Shown: in pieces, positions 19,287 to 28,474 of the stretch
Numbering within the stretch: the stretch's first letter is position 1
Layout: each line of letters begins with the position of its first letter
Assembly (NCBI RefSeq): GCF_034424625.1
Contig: NZ_CP139976.1
Location: forward strand, 5,890,001-5,954,000
Source of the DNA: Janthinobacterium lividum
GTDB lineage: Bacteria; Pseudomonadota; Gammaproteobacteria; Burkholderiales; Burkholderiaceae_D
Direction: 5' to 3'
DNA: 64,000 bases
Notes under the pieces: model-generated
Database searches by the model: none
Told to the model about the DNA's origin: nothing
The model's input: only the letters and a program-made list of their open reading frames with translations
Made by a program: the position numbers and the translations under genes

Positions 19287-20960
19287 CTATTTTTTCTCGA
19301 ACACGCGCTTGCCCGCCACCCACGTTTGCAGCACCTGCGTCTTGCCGATGGCCTTGGGTTCGACCTTGAACAGGTCCTGGTCGACGACGACGAAGTCCGC
19401 CCACTTTCCCGCTTCCAGGGTGCCGATGACCTTTTCCTGGTGCGCCGCCCAAGCCGCGTCGAGGGTGAAGCAGCGCAGTGCTTCCGTCACCGTCATGGCT
19501 TGCTGCGGGTACCAGCCACCGGCAGGGAAGCCTTCGCTATTCTGCCGCGTCACGGCCGCGTGGATGCCCTCGAACGGGTTCGGCGACTCGATGGGGAAAT
19601 CGGAACCGCAGGCGATGCGCGAGCCCTGCTTGAGGAAGGTGCGCCACGCATACGCGCCCTTGATGCGCTCGTGACCCACGCGCTGCTCCGCCATGTTCTG
19701 GTCCGAGGTGGCGTGCGTCGGCTGCATCGACGGCACGATGCCCAGCGCCTTGAAACGGGGGATGTCGGACAACTGCACCACCTGAGCGTGCTCCATGCGG
19801 TGGCGCAGGCCCACGCTGCGGTATTGTGCGATCAAGGCCTGGTAGGCGTCGAGGATTTGATGGTTGCCCGCGTCACCGATGGCGTGCACATTGACCTGGT
19901 AGCCGGCGCGCATGGCTTTTTCCATCTTCGCGCGCATGGCAGCGTCAGGGTAGAACAGCAGGCCGCTGGTAGCAGGATCGTCGCTGTACGGCGCCAGCAA
20001 GGCCGCGCCGCGGCTGCCCAGGGCGCCGTCGGACAGCAGTTTCACGGCGCGCAAGGCGTACATGTCGCGCGCATAGCTGTTCAGGGGGCCGTTTTTCGCC
20101 AGCGCGTCGAAGTCGTCCGTCGTATCCGCGATCATGCCGTACACGCGCACCGTCAGCTTGCCGTGGTCCGCGTAATCGCGGAACAGCCGGTCCTGCATCT
20201 GGCCGATGCCCGCATCGTGCACGCTGGTCAGGCCCGCTTGCGACAGCTGCGCCAGCGCGCCATCGAGGGCGGCGCGGTTTTCCACGTCGCCCGGCTTGGG
20301 CAGCACGGCATCCATCAAGTCCATGGCGTTGTCGACCAGCACTCCAGTGGCATTGCCGTCCGCGTCGCGTTCGATCTTGCCGCCCGCCGGATCTTGTGTG
20401 GCGCGCGTGATGCCGGCCAGCGCCAGCGCGCGGCTGTTGGCCCAGCCCGCGTGGCCATCGACCCTGCGCAGCCACACGGGCCGCGCGCTTTCGGCCGCAT
20501 CGAGTTCGGCTGCCGTGGGAAAGCGCCCCAGCTTCCAGATTTCCTGGTTCCAGCCATTGCCGACGACCCAGCTGCGTTCCGGATGTGCACGGGCGAAGTC
20601 GCCCACGGCCTGCACGGCGGCCGGCAGCGAAGCGGAACCGTACAGCATCACGCCGCTGGCGATCGTCCCCAGGCCGAACACGTGACCATGCGCGTCGATC
20701 AGGCCTGGCAGCACGGTTTTTCCCTGCACGTCGACATGGATGGCGCCCTTGGCCGCCTTGCGTTTCACCTGCGTGGCGCTGCCGACGGCGAGCAGCTTGC
20801 CCGCGTCGTCAAACGCCAGCGCCGTGAAACGCAGCACCTTCCCGGCTGCGTTGAGCGTGTAGCCGTTGGCATTGTCGATGACGGTATCGGCATGCGCGTG
20901 GCCGAGGGCCCCCAGGCAGGCGAGCGTGAGCAAGGTGCGGCGCAGTGGCAAGGTCGGCAT
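19287..20960 (-). CDS. Secreted amidohydrolase family 3 (YtcJ-like) enzyme
   Basis: About 557 residues with a signal peptide (MPTLPLRRTLLTLACLGALG, cleavage near AHAD). The metallo-amidohydrolase domain shows VLPGLIDAHGHVFGLG, NVHAIGDAGNHQILDAY, RMEHAQVVQLSDIPRF, and ACGSDFPIESPNPFEGIHAA. YtcJ-like enzymes hydrolyse amide or ring bonds in periplasmic substrates; the specific one is unknown. The ATG used is the second in frame, spaced 6 bases from CTGGAG. It lies immediately upstream of the hut promoter on the same strand, so read-through into hut is possible. Confidence 0.88.
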   Translation of the reverse strand: MPTLPLRRTLLTLACLGALGHAHADTVIDNANGYTLNAAGKVLRFTALAFDDAGKLLAVGSATQVKRKAAKGAIHVDVQGKTVLPGLIDAHGHVFGLGTIASGVMLYGSASLPAAVQAVGDFARAHPERSWVVGNGWNQEIWKLGRFPTAAELDAAESARPVWLRRVDGHAGWANSRALALAGITRATQDPAGGKIERDADGNATGVLVDNAMDLMDAVLPKPGDVENRAALDGALAQLSQAGLTSVHDAGIGQMQDRLFRDYADHGKLTVRVYGMIADTTDDFDALAKNGPLNSYARDMYALRAVKLLSDGALGSRGAALLAPYSDDPATSGLLFYPDAAMRAKMEKAMRAGYQVNVHAIGDAGNHQILDAYQALIAQYRSVGLRHRMEHAQVVQLSDIPRFKALGIVPSMQPTHATSDQNMAEQRVGHERIKGAYAWRTFLKQGSRIACGSDFPIESPNPFEGIHAAVTRQNSEGFPAGGWYPQQAMTVTEALRCFTLDAAWAAHQEKVIGTLEAGKWADFVVVDQDLFKVEPKAIGKTQVLQTWVAGKRVFEKK

Positions 20961-21026
20961 TTCCATCTCCAGGTCTGTTAGTCGTTAGCAAAAAGACGAG
21001 TGTATAGAAATTGGCAAAATGGTCAA

Positions 21027-21656
21027 TCAGGCAGCGCGGGGCGCTCGTACCATCAGCCAGTAGTCGCAGCCCGTGACGGCTTCCGCGTAGCGTCCCGCCG
21101 CCACGAAGCCAAGACGGGCATAGAACGGCAGGCTGCGCTCGTTGTAGGTCTCCAGGAAGCATGCAGCACGCGCCGCATCGACGGCCGCCAGGCCCGGCGC
21201 CAGCACGGACGCGCCCAGTCCCTGCCCTTGCGCGGCCGGGGCGATGCCGGCGATCGACAGATACCAGGCATCCTGCAAACCGTGCGGCGCCAGCGCGTGC
21301 TCCATGTTCGCGACGATGGCCGTGAAATGCGCAAAGCCCTGCTCCCCCAGCAGCGCGCGCAAGGCGGCTTCGCGCTGCCCATACGCCGCCTGACGCAGGG
21401 CTGCCGGCGTATCCGTCGTCCAGATGGCGGCGCCATTGCCCGCGTCATCCACCAGGTCGACGCGCCCCGCCTGGCGGCCTTCTTCCAGCGCCAGCGCGAA
21501 GTAGGCTTCCAGCATGGCCAGCCGCGCCGCCTCGTCGTCGCTGCACGCCACCGTGACGGTGCGGTAGAACGGATCGCCGGCCAGGGCGGCGGCCAGGCTG
21601 CGGGCGGTGCGGGAAGCTTCGGCGTGGGAAACTGCGATGCTGGACGGGCTGGACAT
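21027..21656 (-). CDS. GNAT family N-acetyltransferase
   Basis: A 209-residue GNAT protein. The acetyl-CoA motif is LSIAGIAPAAQGQGLGASVL (Q-x-x-G-x-G), followed by CFLETYNERSLPFYARLGFV, and the tail GCDYWLMVRAP is typical of the family. The N-terminal half (AARLAMLEAYFALALEEGR) resembles GNATs linked to antibiotic or small-molecule acetylation, but the substrate cannot be assigned. AAGAAAGAG precedes the ATG. Confidence 0.85.
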   Translation of the reverse strand: MSSPSSIAVSHAEASRTARSLAAALAGDPFYRTVTVACSDDEAARLAMLEAYFALALEEGRQAGRVDLVDDAGNGAAIWTTDTPAALRQAAYGQREAALRALLGEQGFAHFTAIVANMEHALAPHGLQDAWYLSIAGIAPAAQGQGLGASVLAPGLAAVDAARAACFLETYNERSLPFYARLGFVAAGRYAEAVTGCDYWLMVRAPRAA

Positions 21657-21775
21657 GGGGACTCTTTCTTCTCAATGAAACGCCCGGCATCTTAACGCAA
21701 GCACGCAGGCCTTGCGCCCGGTCAATACCCGCATGGCGGCGCGGGCCTACGCTGGCGTTTTATCGCGGAGTCCCC

Positions 21776-22843
21776 ATGGCCAGGCACCATGTCATCAGCA
21801 CCACCGCGTGCGACGTGTTCTTCAAGCTCGTGGCGCACCATAAGAGCAGCCTGGGCGCGCGCTTCGACAACATGACCGTCACCTTCAGCGCCGACGGCCA
21901 GCCTGTACGCGGCGCGGCCCTGCGCGATGCAAAAAGTGGCTGCGAACTGCACCGCCTGGCCGGCCAGCCCGACGAATGCTGGTGCTGCGGCTATGACGAG
22001 CAGCTGGAATTCGTCTCGCAAGCCAACGCACCGCTGGCGCACGCCGACTACCACCTCACTTTAAGCAACGGTGAAACGTGGACGGGGACGACGGATGCGA
22101 AGGGGCGCACGGGGTGCGTCGCCAGCAAGCGGGAGGAGCAGATAACGATGGTGGAATTTTTCCCACAAGAAGATAGCCTTCCCTGCTGCTTCGCTGCACC
22201 TGTCCCGGTGGCGCCGACGGCGATCATACTGGAACTACAAGACGTAAAAACTACCGACAAGGATATCGACACATCAGTCAAACAGGTAAAAATCGATAGC
22301 ATGGCTCGCCCACTTACCCAGGCTGAAATAAACATGGCATGGATGATCTTTGAAGATGCCGTCGACTATAGCAAAGTCAAAATTCACAAGAGGCCTTATC
22401 TATGGCTGCTCCAACCAAAAAACACTGCCATGACACCCAATGGGGAAATGTATTTCCATGAGTCGAGATTTCTGGACGATTTTTCCAATGCAGATAACAC
22501 CGAGCGTCATTGGTTCATTCATGAAATGGTCCATATTTGGCAATATCAACTGAAATATCCGGTGGCCATGCGTGGAGCATTCAGAATAGGACTGGACTAC
22601 AAGTACGTATTGTCGTCCGAAAGAAAATTAGCCGACTACAACATGGAGGCACAGGGAGACTTGTTAGCCGACTACTACGCATTGAAATACTTAAAGGATT
22701 CTTCCGCAATGCGCCAAGAGCAATATGCTAACGACCAAGCAGTTTATGAAGAGGTACTCAATGATTTTTTCATCAACAGAAAAAGTGAAAAGAATTTACC
22801 TGGCGGGAATATCGAGCGCACTCCTCTCGTCGACATACCTTGA
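21776..22843 (+). CDS. Putative polymorphic toxin: carrier domain fused to a zinc metallopeptidase
   Basis: A 355-residue protein in two parts. Residues 1-118 are a Cys-rich domain with a prealbumin-like piece (LSNGETWTGTTDAKGRTG), a pattern seen in cargo of PAAR/Rhs/VgrG-linked effectors. Residues about 175-340 carry the zincin motif HEMVH at 249-253 followed by IWQYQ, with a likely third ligand Glu291 in YNMEAQGDLLADYYA. This matches a peptidase-like domain often annotated as Vgr/Rhs-related. DNA is GC-rich to about 22140, then clearly AT-richer, so the toxin half looks swapped in. CGGAG precedes the ATG. Two immunity-like genes follow. Secretion by type VI is inference; no T6SS gene is in the window. 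Confidence 0.65.
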   Translation: MARHHVISTTACDVFFKLVAHHKSSLGARFDNMTVTFSADGQPVRGAALRDAKSGCELHRLAGQPDECWCCGYDEQLEFVSQANAPLAHADYHLTLSNGETWTGTTDAKGRTGCVASKREEQITMVEFFPQEDSLPCCFAAPVPVAPTAIILELQDVKTTDKDIDTSVKQVKIDSMARPLTQAEINMAWMIFEDAVDYSKVKIHKRPYLWLLQPKNTAMTPNGEMYFHESRFLDDFSNADNTERHWFIHEMVHIWQYQLKYPVAMRGAFRIGLDYKYVLSSERKLADYNMEAQGDLLADYYALKYLKDSSAMRQEQYANDQAVYEEVLNDFFINRKSEKNLPGGNIERTPLVDIP

Positions 22844-23297
22844 TGCGTGTGCAACATCGCGCATCGCCGATGCTGAAATCAATTCAGTCAATGGCACGCC
22901 ATGCTTCACAATCTCACAAACGGAAGAGAACCGTAACGGTCAGCCACTCCTGGGGGCACTCAGTATTTCAGACCTGTCAGTAAAACCGGCCACCAAAGTA
23001 TGGAGCTATGTGATGAGCGGAGGAAGAAAAATTCCGCTTTCATCAAAAAGCTGCCTGCTCTATGGCGATATTCCACAGGGCGCAAATGGCATGCCCGCTC
23101 CTGAACTGCAAACCGGGCGGGTTTACAGCATCTTCTTGAATGGACGTCCAGATGATCCTTCCGACCCTACCTATGGCTATAGAGGAAAATTCTGCATCGC
23201 TGCCACCTCCGCAGATGAACGAAAAATCATCGCCATTGGCAGCGGCACGCCAGCGTGGAAACATGACAATTGCCCAGAACATTCGCTCGTCCCATAA
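22761..23297 (+). CDS. Putative periplasmic immunity lipoprotein, copy 1
   Basis: A 178-residue exported protein. The N terminus MIFSSTEKVKRIYLAGISSA leads to a possible lipobox ending at Cys30 (YLDAC), weaker than consensus. The mature part has the pattern NGTPCFTIS, a VWSY segment, SCLLYGDIP, LQTGRVYSIFLNGRP and YGYRGKFCIA. This Cys/Tyr arrangement matches the family named putative T6SS immunity periplasmic lipoprotein. The gene starts inside the toxin gene in another frame, with GAGGT 5 bases before the ATG, so the two are translated together. It probably neutralises the metallopeptidase in the periplasm (inference). Confidence 0.65.
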   Translation: MIFSSTEKVKRIYLAGISSALLSSTYLDACATSRIADAEINSVNGTPCFTISQTEENRNGQPLLGALSISDLSVKPATKVWSYVMSGGRKIPLSSKSCLLYGDIPQGANGMPAPELQTGRVYSIFLNGRPDDPSDPTYGYRGKFCIAATSADERKIIAIGSGTPAWKHDNCPEHSLVP

Positions 23298-23310
23298 TGC
23301 AACAATCGCC

Positions 23311-23814
23311 ATGCCATGGCGTCACACACTGCTATTCCTGCTTGCGGCGCTAACGAGTGTCGATGTCTCGCCGTGGTCGCGCATGGGCCGCGCCGCCGTC
23401 ATGACAGAGGCAGGCCTTCCCTGCTTCAAGATTGCCAATGAAGAGGAAAGATCAAGGGGTCCTGTCAGCCTGAAGATGCTGACGATCAGCACACCTGAGC
23501 CGAATGGCTGGAAAGATGTATGGACGGTCATGTTCCCCAATGCCTCGTTTGGCGATCCCTCCTATCAACTGCCAAACAGGGGATGCGTGCGCTACGGGAA
23601 GGCTCCCGAGGGGGCCGAGAGCAGCGATGCAACGCCACTGGTTGCGGGGAAAGTGTATGGCGTATCCTTCCTGGGAAGGCCGCCATCCGCGTCAGATCCC
23701 ACTTCACGCTACTCGGCAGATTTTTGCCTGCTCATAGCGCCTTCCGGGGGATTTCACGTCGTTCAACTGACAAACGGCAAGAATACCTGTGCCCTCGAAG
23801 AACAGTTACGATAA
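23311..23814 (+). CDS. Putative periplasmic immunity protein, copy 2 (paralogue)
   Basis: A 167-residue paralogue of the preceding gene with the same spacing of motifs: LPCFKIANEEER, DVWTVMFPN, RGCVRYGKAPEGA, LVAGKVYGVSFLGRPP and SADFCLLIAP. The N terminus MPWRHTLLFLLAALTSVDVS is a signal sequence but has no lipobox Cys, unlike copy 1, so it should be soluble in the periplasm. The start is uncertain: an ATG 16 codons upstream overlaps the previous gene, and neither has a clear ribosome site. Tandem divergent immunity copies are common behind variable toxins. Confidence 0.6.
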   Translation: MPWRHTLLFLLAALTSVDVSPWSRMGRAAVMTEAGLPCFKIANEEERSRGPVSLKMLTISTPEPNGWKDVWTVMFPNASFGDPSYQLPNRGCVRYGKAPEGAESSDATPLVAGKVYGVSFLGRPPSASDPTSRYSADFCLLIAPSGGFHVVQLTNGKNTCALEEQLR

Positions 23815-23846
23815 GGCATGCAGCATCAAGGAATTGGCCAAAACAC

Positions 23847-25523
23847 TCAAGGGGTGGGCGGAACCACCTCACTCGATTCCTCCCCCCGCTTCGCCGGCGC
23901 CCTGAACCACTGCTCCGGCGGCACCACATGCGACTCTTTCGGGTCATCGATGTAGTGCGGCGAGGTGATCTGCACGTCGAATTCGTTGAAAACGTCGATG
24001 ATGTTCTGGTGCAAGCGGTTCAGTACTTCGGCGCGCTGGCGGGGGACTTCGGCGCTGGCGTAGGCGACGAGGCGGTATTGCACGTAGTAATCTTGCAGGG
24101 CCAGCTGCATCACGTACGGTTTTGGCGTGGTGGACAGCTCCGTCGTGCGCGAGGCGGCCAGTTCCAGCATGGCGTGCACTTGCCGCCATGGCGTGGCATA
24201 GCCGATGGTGACGGTGGAGTCGAGCACGAAGCCGCCGCCGGGCTGGGCGCGCGAATAGTTCTTTGTCGTTTGCGACATCACCCAGGCGTTTGGCAAGGCC
24301 ACCTCTTCCCCGAGGCCCGTGCGCAGCCGCGTTTCGAACATGCCCACGTCGACCACCGTGCCTTCGCTGTCGCCCACGCGCACATATTCTCCCTTGCGCA
24401 GGGCCCGCGTGTACATCAGGATCAGGCCGCTGGCGCCCTGGCCCACGATGCTCGACGCGCCGATCGACACCATCAGGCCCACCAGCACGGACAGTCCCTG
24501 GAAGGCGGCCGTGTGCGAGCCGGGCAGATACGGATACGCCATGGCCAGCGCGAACAGCCAGATCACCACGCTGGCGATGCGGCGCGTCGGCAGGGCCGTG
24601 TCCTTGTCCAGCCAGCCGATTTGCAATTCGCCGCTTTCCACGCGCTTGAACAGCGAGGCGGCCGTGGCGGCGATCAGGCGCGCGATGGCGAAGATCACGC
24701 AGACCAGCACCAGCCCCGGCAAGGCGCCGATGATGGCGTGGAAGACGTCGGCGGCCACGTCGAACAAATAGCCGCTCAGGCTTTCGCCCCACGAACGCGT
24801 GTAGGGCAGGCGGCCCAGGACGAAGGCGGCCCACAGATACGTGGCCATCAGGCGCAAGCCCCACAGCACGGCGCTGAGCAGCTGATACGCGAAGGCGATG
24901 TAGTGTTCGGCATCGAGCACGCGCACATTCTTCAGGCGCACGTCGCGCAGGCGCGAGGCCAGCAGGATGCCGCTGCGGCGCTTGGCCCAGTGATACAGGC
25001 GCGTCAAGCCCATCCACACCAGCCAGAACACGAGGGTGGCGGCCGCGCACACGGCGGCCGCGATCGACAGGTAGCGCCAGCTGCCCTGTTCGCGGTAATC
25101 GAGCACGGCCTTGCTCAACTCGCCGGCGGCCGTTTTCGCCACGCTTTCCGTCGTGTCGCCGGCCAGCTGGTTGACGTCGCCAGGCACGACGACGAACAGC
25201 TGCACGCCATCGAGCAGCACTTGCGTGCCTTCGGGAATCATCCGCGTGCTCGTCTGCAGGGGGCCATTCTTGGCCAGCACGCCTTCCAGCCGGCGCTGCG
25301 CACCCGTGGCCCGCTCATCGGGCGGATAGCCGGCCAGCGCGGCGCGGAAGACAAACACCTTGCGGTTGGCAAACATCAACGGCGCCGTCCTGGCCGCTGC
25401 GGCCTGCGACGGCGCCACGACGGATGCGGCCTCCGCAACGAGCGCGGGCACGCCGTCGTCCGCATGGGCTGCGGGCAGCAGGAAAATGGTCAACAGGCAC
25501 AACAGGCGGAGCAGCGCGGACAT
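23847..25523 (-). CDS. Mechanosensitive ion channel, MscS family
   Basis: About 558 residues with a signal-like N terminus (MSALLRLLCLLTIFLLPAAH), a periplasmic domain of about 150 residues, then several TM helices and the conserved MscS core. The pore-lining helix and beta domain appear as VGLMVSIGASSIVGQGASGL, then YVRVGDSEGTVVDVGMFETR and LPNAWVMSQTTKNYSR. Such channels release solutes on hypo-osmotic shock. An ATG 12 codons upstream (25559) is also open. It converges on the immunity genes. Confidence 0.9.
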   Translation of the reverse strand: MSALLRLLCLLTIFLLPAAHADDGVPALVAEAASVVAPSQAAAARTAPLMFANRKVFVFRAALAGYPPDERATGAQRRLEGVLAKNGPLQTSTRMIPEGTQVLLDGVQLFVVVPGDVNQLAGDTTESVAKTAAGELSKAVLDYREQGSWRYLSIAAAVCAAATLVFWLVWMGLTRLYHWAKRRSGILLASRLRDVRLKNVRVLDAEHYIAFAYQLLSAVLWGLRLMATYLWAAFVLGRLPYTRSWGESLSGYLFDVAADVFHAIIGALPGLVLVCVIFAIARLIAATAASLFKRVESGELQIGWLDKDTALPTRRIASVVIWLFALAMAYPYLPGSHTAAFQGLSVLVGLMVSIGASSIVGQGASGLILMYTRALRKGEYVRVGDSEGTVVDVGMFETRLRTGLGEEVALPNAWVMSQTTKNYSRAQPGGGFVLDSTVTIGYATPWRQVHAMLELAASRTTELSTTPKPYVMQLALQDYYVQYRLVAYASAEVPRQRAEVLNRLHQNIIDVFNEFDVQITSPHYIDDPKESHVVPPEQWFRAPAKRGEESSEVVPPTP

Positions 25524-25598
25524 GGCAGAAATGAAAGAGTGACAAGAAGCAGCCATCATGCCATGTAATCCTGGAAACTCAAGCGCCGCTGCTACCGT

Positions 25599-26284
25599 TC
25601 AGCTCGCATCATGGAAAATGATGCCCAAGGTGTGGCGCAAGCCCGAACGCAGGCGCGACACGCCATGGCGCATGTTGACGCGGTAACTGCCGCGCGTGCC
25701 GTTGACGGGCCGTTGCGCGACAGGAAAGAGCACGGCGTCGCCCTGCGCCAGCGGCACCACTTCGGCACGCGACTGCATGCGCGGACGCTGCTCCGTCAGC
25801 ACGAACTCGCCACCAGTGAAATCCTCGTGCGGGCGCGACAGCAGCACGGCCAGTTGCAGCGGAAACACGTGCTCGCCATACAAGTCCTGGTGCAGGCAGT
25901 TGTAATCGCCCTCGCGGTAGCGCAAGAGCAAGGGTGTGGGCCGGGTTTGCCCCGCCGCATGACAGCGCGCCAGGAAATCCCCGTGCGCCACAGGAAAGCG
26001 GCTGTCGATGCCCATGCTGGCGTGCCAGCGGTTGGCAATGGCCGCCAGCGGCGGATACAAGGCAGCACGCAGTTCGGCGACCGGCTGCGGCAGCGGATAG
26101 GCCCAATACTGGTACTCGCCCTGGCCAAAACCATGGCGCTGCATCACCACCCTGTTGCGAAAACGCGCTGATTCTTCGTACTGGGCAGCCAGCGCCGCGC
26201 AGGCATCCGCGGCCAGCAGGGCCGGCACGACGACACAGCCGTATTGATTCAGCTCATCCTCGATCTGCTGCCAGTCCAGCGCCC

Positions 26285-26288
<4 letters not shown>
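25599..26288 (-). CDS. 2OG-Fe(II) oxygenase linked to Ada
   Basis: A 229-residue prolyl-hydroxylase-fold dioxygenase. The iron triad is His133 and Asp135 in NCLHQDLYGEH plus His208 in RVNMRHGVSRLRSG, with Arg211 or Arg213 for 2-oxoglutarate. Its ATG overlaps the ada stop by four bases, so it is made together with Ada. That coupling suggests a part in the alkylation response, perhaps oxidative repair as in AlkB, although it is not a canonical AlkB sequence. The substrate is not proven. Confidence 0.85.
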
Positions 26289-27340
<1,052 letters not shown>

Positions 27341-27414
27341 GGCGAACTCCGTGCAGGTCAATAGTAAGTCACCAGCATAGCCAGCGCCCATGCGCGCCGC
27401 ACTCCGGCGCTTGC

Positions 27415-27428
27415 TTTTGAATTCAAAA
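27415..27428. promoter_or_regulatory. Perfect 14-bp palindrome between ada and hutC
   Basis: TTTTGAATTCAAAA is fully symmetric and lies 75 bp from ada and about 92 bp from hutC, in the shared regulatory gap. It does not match the HutC operator, so hutC shows no obvious self-regulation here. A binding role is only a possibility. Confidence 0.4.
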
Positions 27429-27520
27429 AAGGCTGGCGGCAGGCATCGTGCTCGGTGCTAAAATCGGCCATCGCGCCTCCAGCCGGCGGCGCGCCCTGCC
27501 CGTGCCCCGGAGAAACCACA

Positions 27521-28240
27521 TTGGACGACCACAATACACAAGAAAATACGCCCATTTTCCAGCGCATCAAGGATTTTCTGCTGGCCGGCATCGCTGCCGG
27601 ACGCTGGAAGGAAGGCGACGTGATTCCCTCCGAGCAAGCGCTGGTGAAGCAATTCGGCGTCTCGCGCATGACGGTCAACCGCGCCGTGCGCGAACTGACC
27701 AGCGAGCAGGTGCTGACGCGGCGCCAGGGATCCGGCACCTATGTGGCGCAGCAAAAGTACCAGGCGACCTTGTTGGAAATCAAGAGTATCGCCGATGAAG
27801 TGCGCGCGCGCGGACATATCCACCGCAGCAGCTTGCAATTGCTGGAACGCACCAAGGCGTCCGACCTGCTGGCCAAGCAATTTGGATTGCCGCCGGAACA
27901 CCCGCTGTTTCATTCGCTGATCGTGCATTTTGAAAACGGCGTGCCGATCCAGGTGGAAGACCGCTGGGTCAATCCCGAGTGCGCGCCCGACTACATGACG
28001 CAGGATTTTTCCAGCATCACGCCGAACGAATACCTGATGGCCGCCGCGCCCCTGCAAGGCGCCACCTACAGCATCGAAGCGCTGTCGGCGCCGCGCGACA
28101 TCGCCGAAATGCTGGCCATCGACACCAAACAGCCTTGCCTGGTGCTGCGCCGCCAGACGCGCTCGGGCGGCAAGATCGCCTCGATCGCCACCATGTGGCA
28201 TCCCGGACACCGCTATCAGTTCGCCGGCAGTTTTAGCTAA
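27521..28240 (+). CDS. hutC: Histidine utilisation repressor, GntR family
   Basis: A 239-residue GntR/HutC-subfamily regulator. The winged helix spans about residues 10-75 (FQRIKDFLLAGIAAGRWKEG, then MTVNRAVRELTSEQVLTRRQ and GSGTYVA), followed by a UTRA effector domain. The MTVNRAVREL recognition helix is typical of HutC, which represses hut genes until urocanate binds. TTG is chosen as start because GGAG lies 8 bases before it and gives the usual length; an ATG at 27455 has no ribosome site. The hut operon it should control begins 8.3 kb to the left, where a fitting operator is present. Confidence 0.9.
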   Translation: MDDHNTQENTPIFQRIKDFLLAGIAAGRWKEGDVIPSEQALVKQFGVSRMTVNRAVRELTSEQVLTRRQGSGTYVAQQKYQATLLEIKSIADEVRARGHIHRSSLQLLERTKASDLLAKQFGLPPEHPLFHSLIVHFENGVPIQVEDRWVNPECAPDYMTQDFSSITPNEYLMAAAPLQGATYSIEALSAPRDIAEMLAIDTKQPCLVLRRQTRSGGKIASIATMWHPGHRYQFAGSFS

Positions 28241-28310
28241 GGCTATCGCCTCGATTGATTAGCACGATTTCGCGCCAACTTTCTCACGAATTCTCACCAA
28301 ATCGCGAAAA

Positions 28311-28353
28311 AAACAGCCATTTCGGGGTGAAAAAAATCCCGTTTTGGCCGTTT
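28311..28353. other. Imperfect long inverted repeat downstream of hutC
   Basis: AAACAGCCATTTCGGGG and CCCGTTTTGGCCGTTT pair over most of their length around an A-rich centre, about 70 bp after the hutC stop. It may end the hutC transcript or affect the kinase gene that follows, but the stem has mismatches and no clean U-tract. Confidence 0.4.
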
Positions 28354-28474
28354 CTGAACTTAAATACTCCGAGTAAATATTCGATGCTATAGTTGCCGCC
28401 AGAAAGCGCCGCAGGCGTTTATTTGAGCGCGCCTCATGTACTGCCAGCCTAGTCCAATCACGCCCCAGAAAGGG

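Noticed and set aside
20961..21026. HutC-like half site GTGTATAG before the amidohydrolase gene
   Set aside because: Only one half matches and there is no symmetry, unlike the perfect site before hutU.
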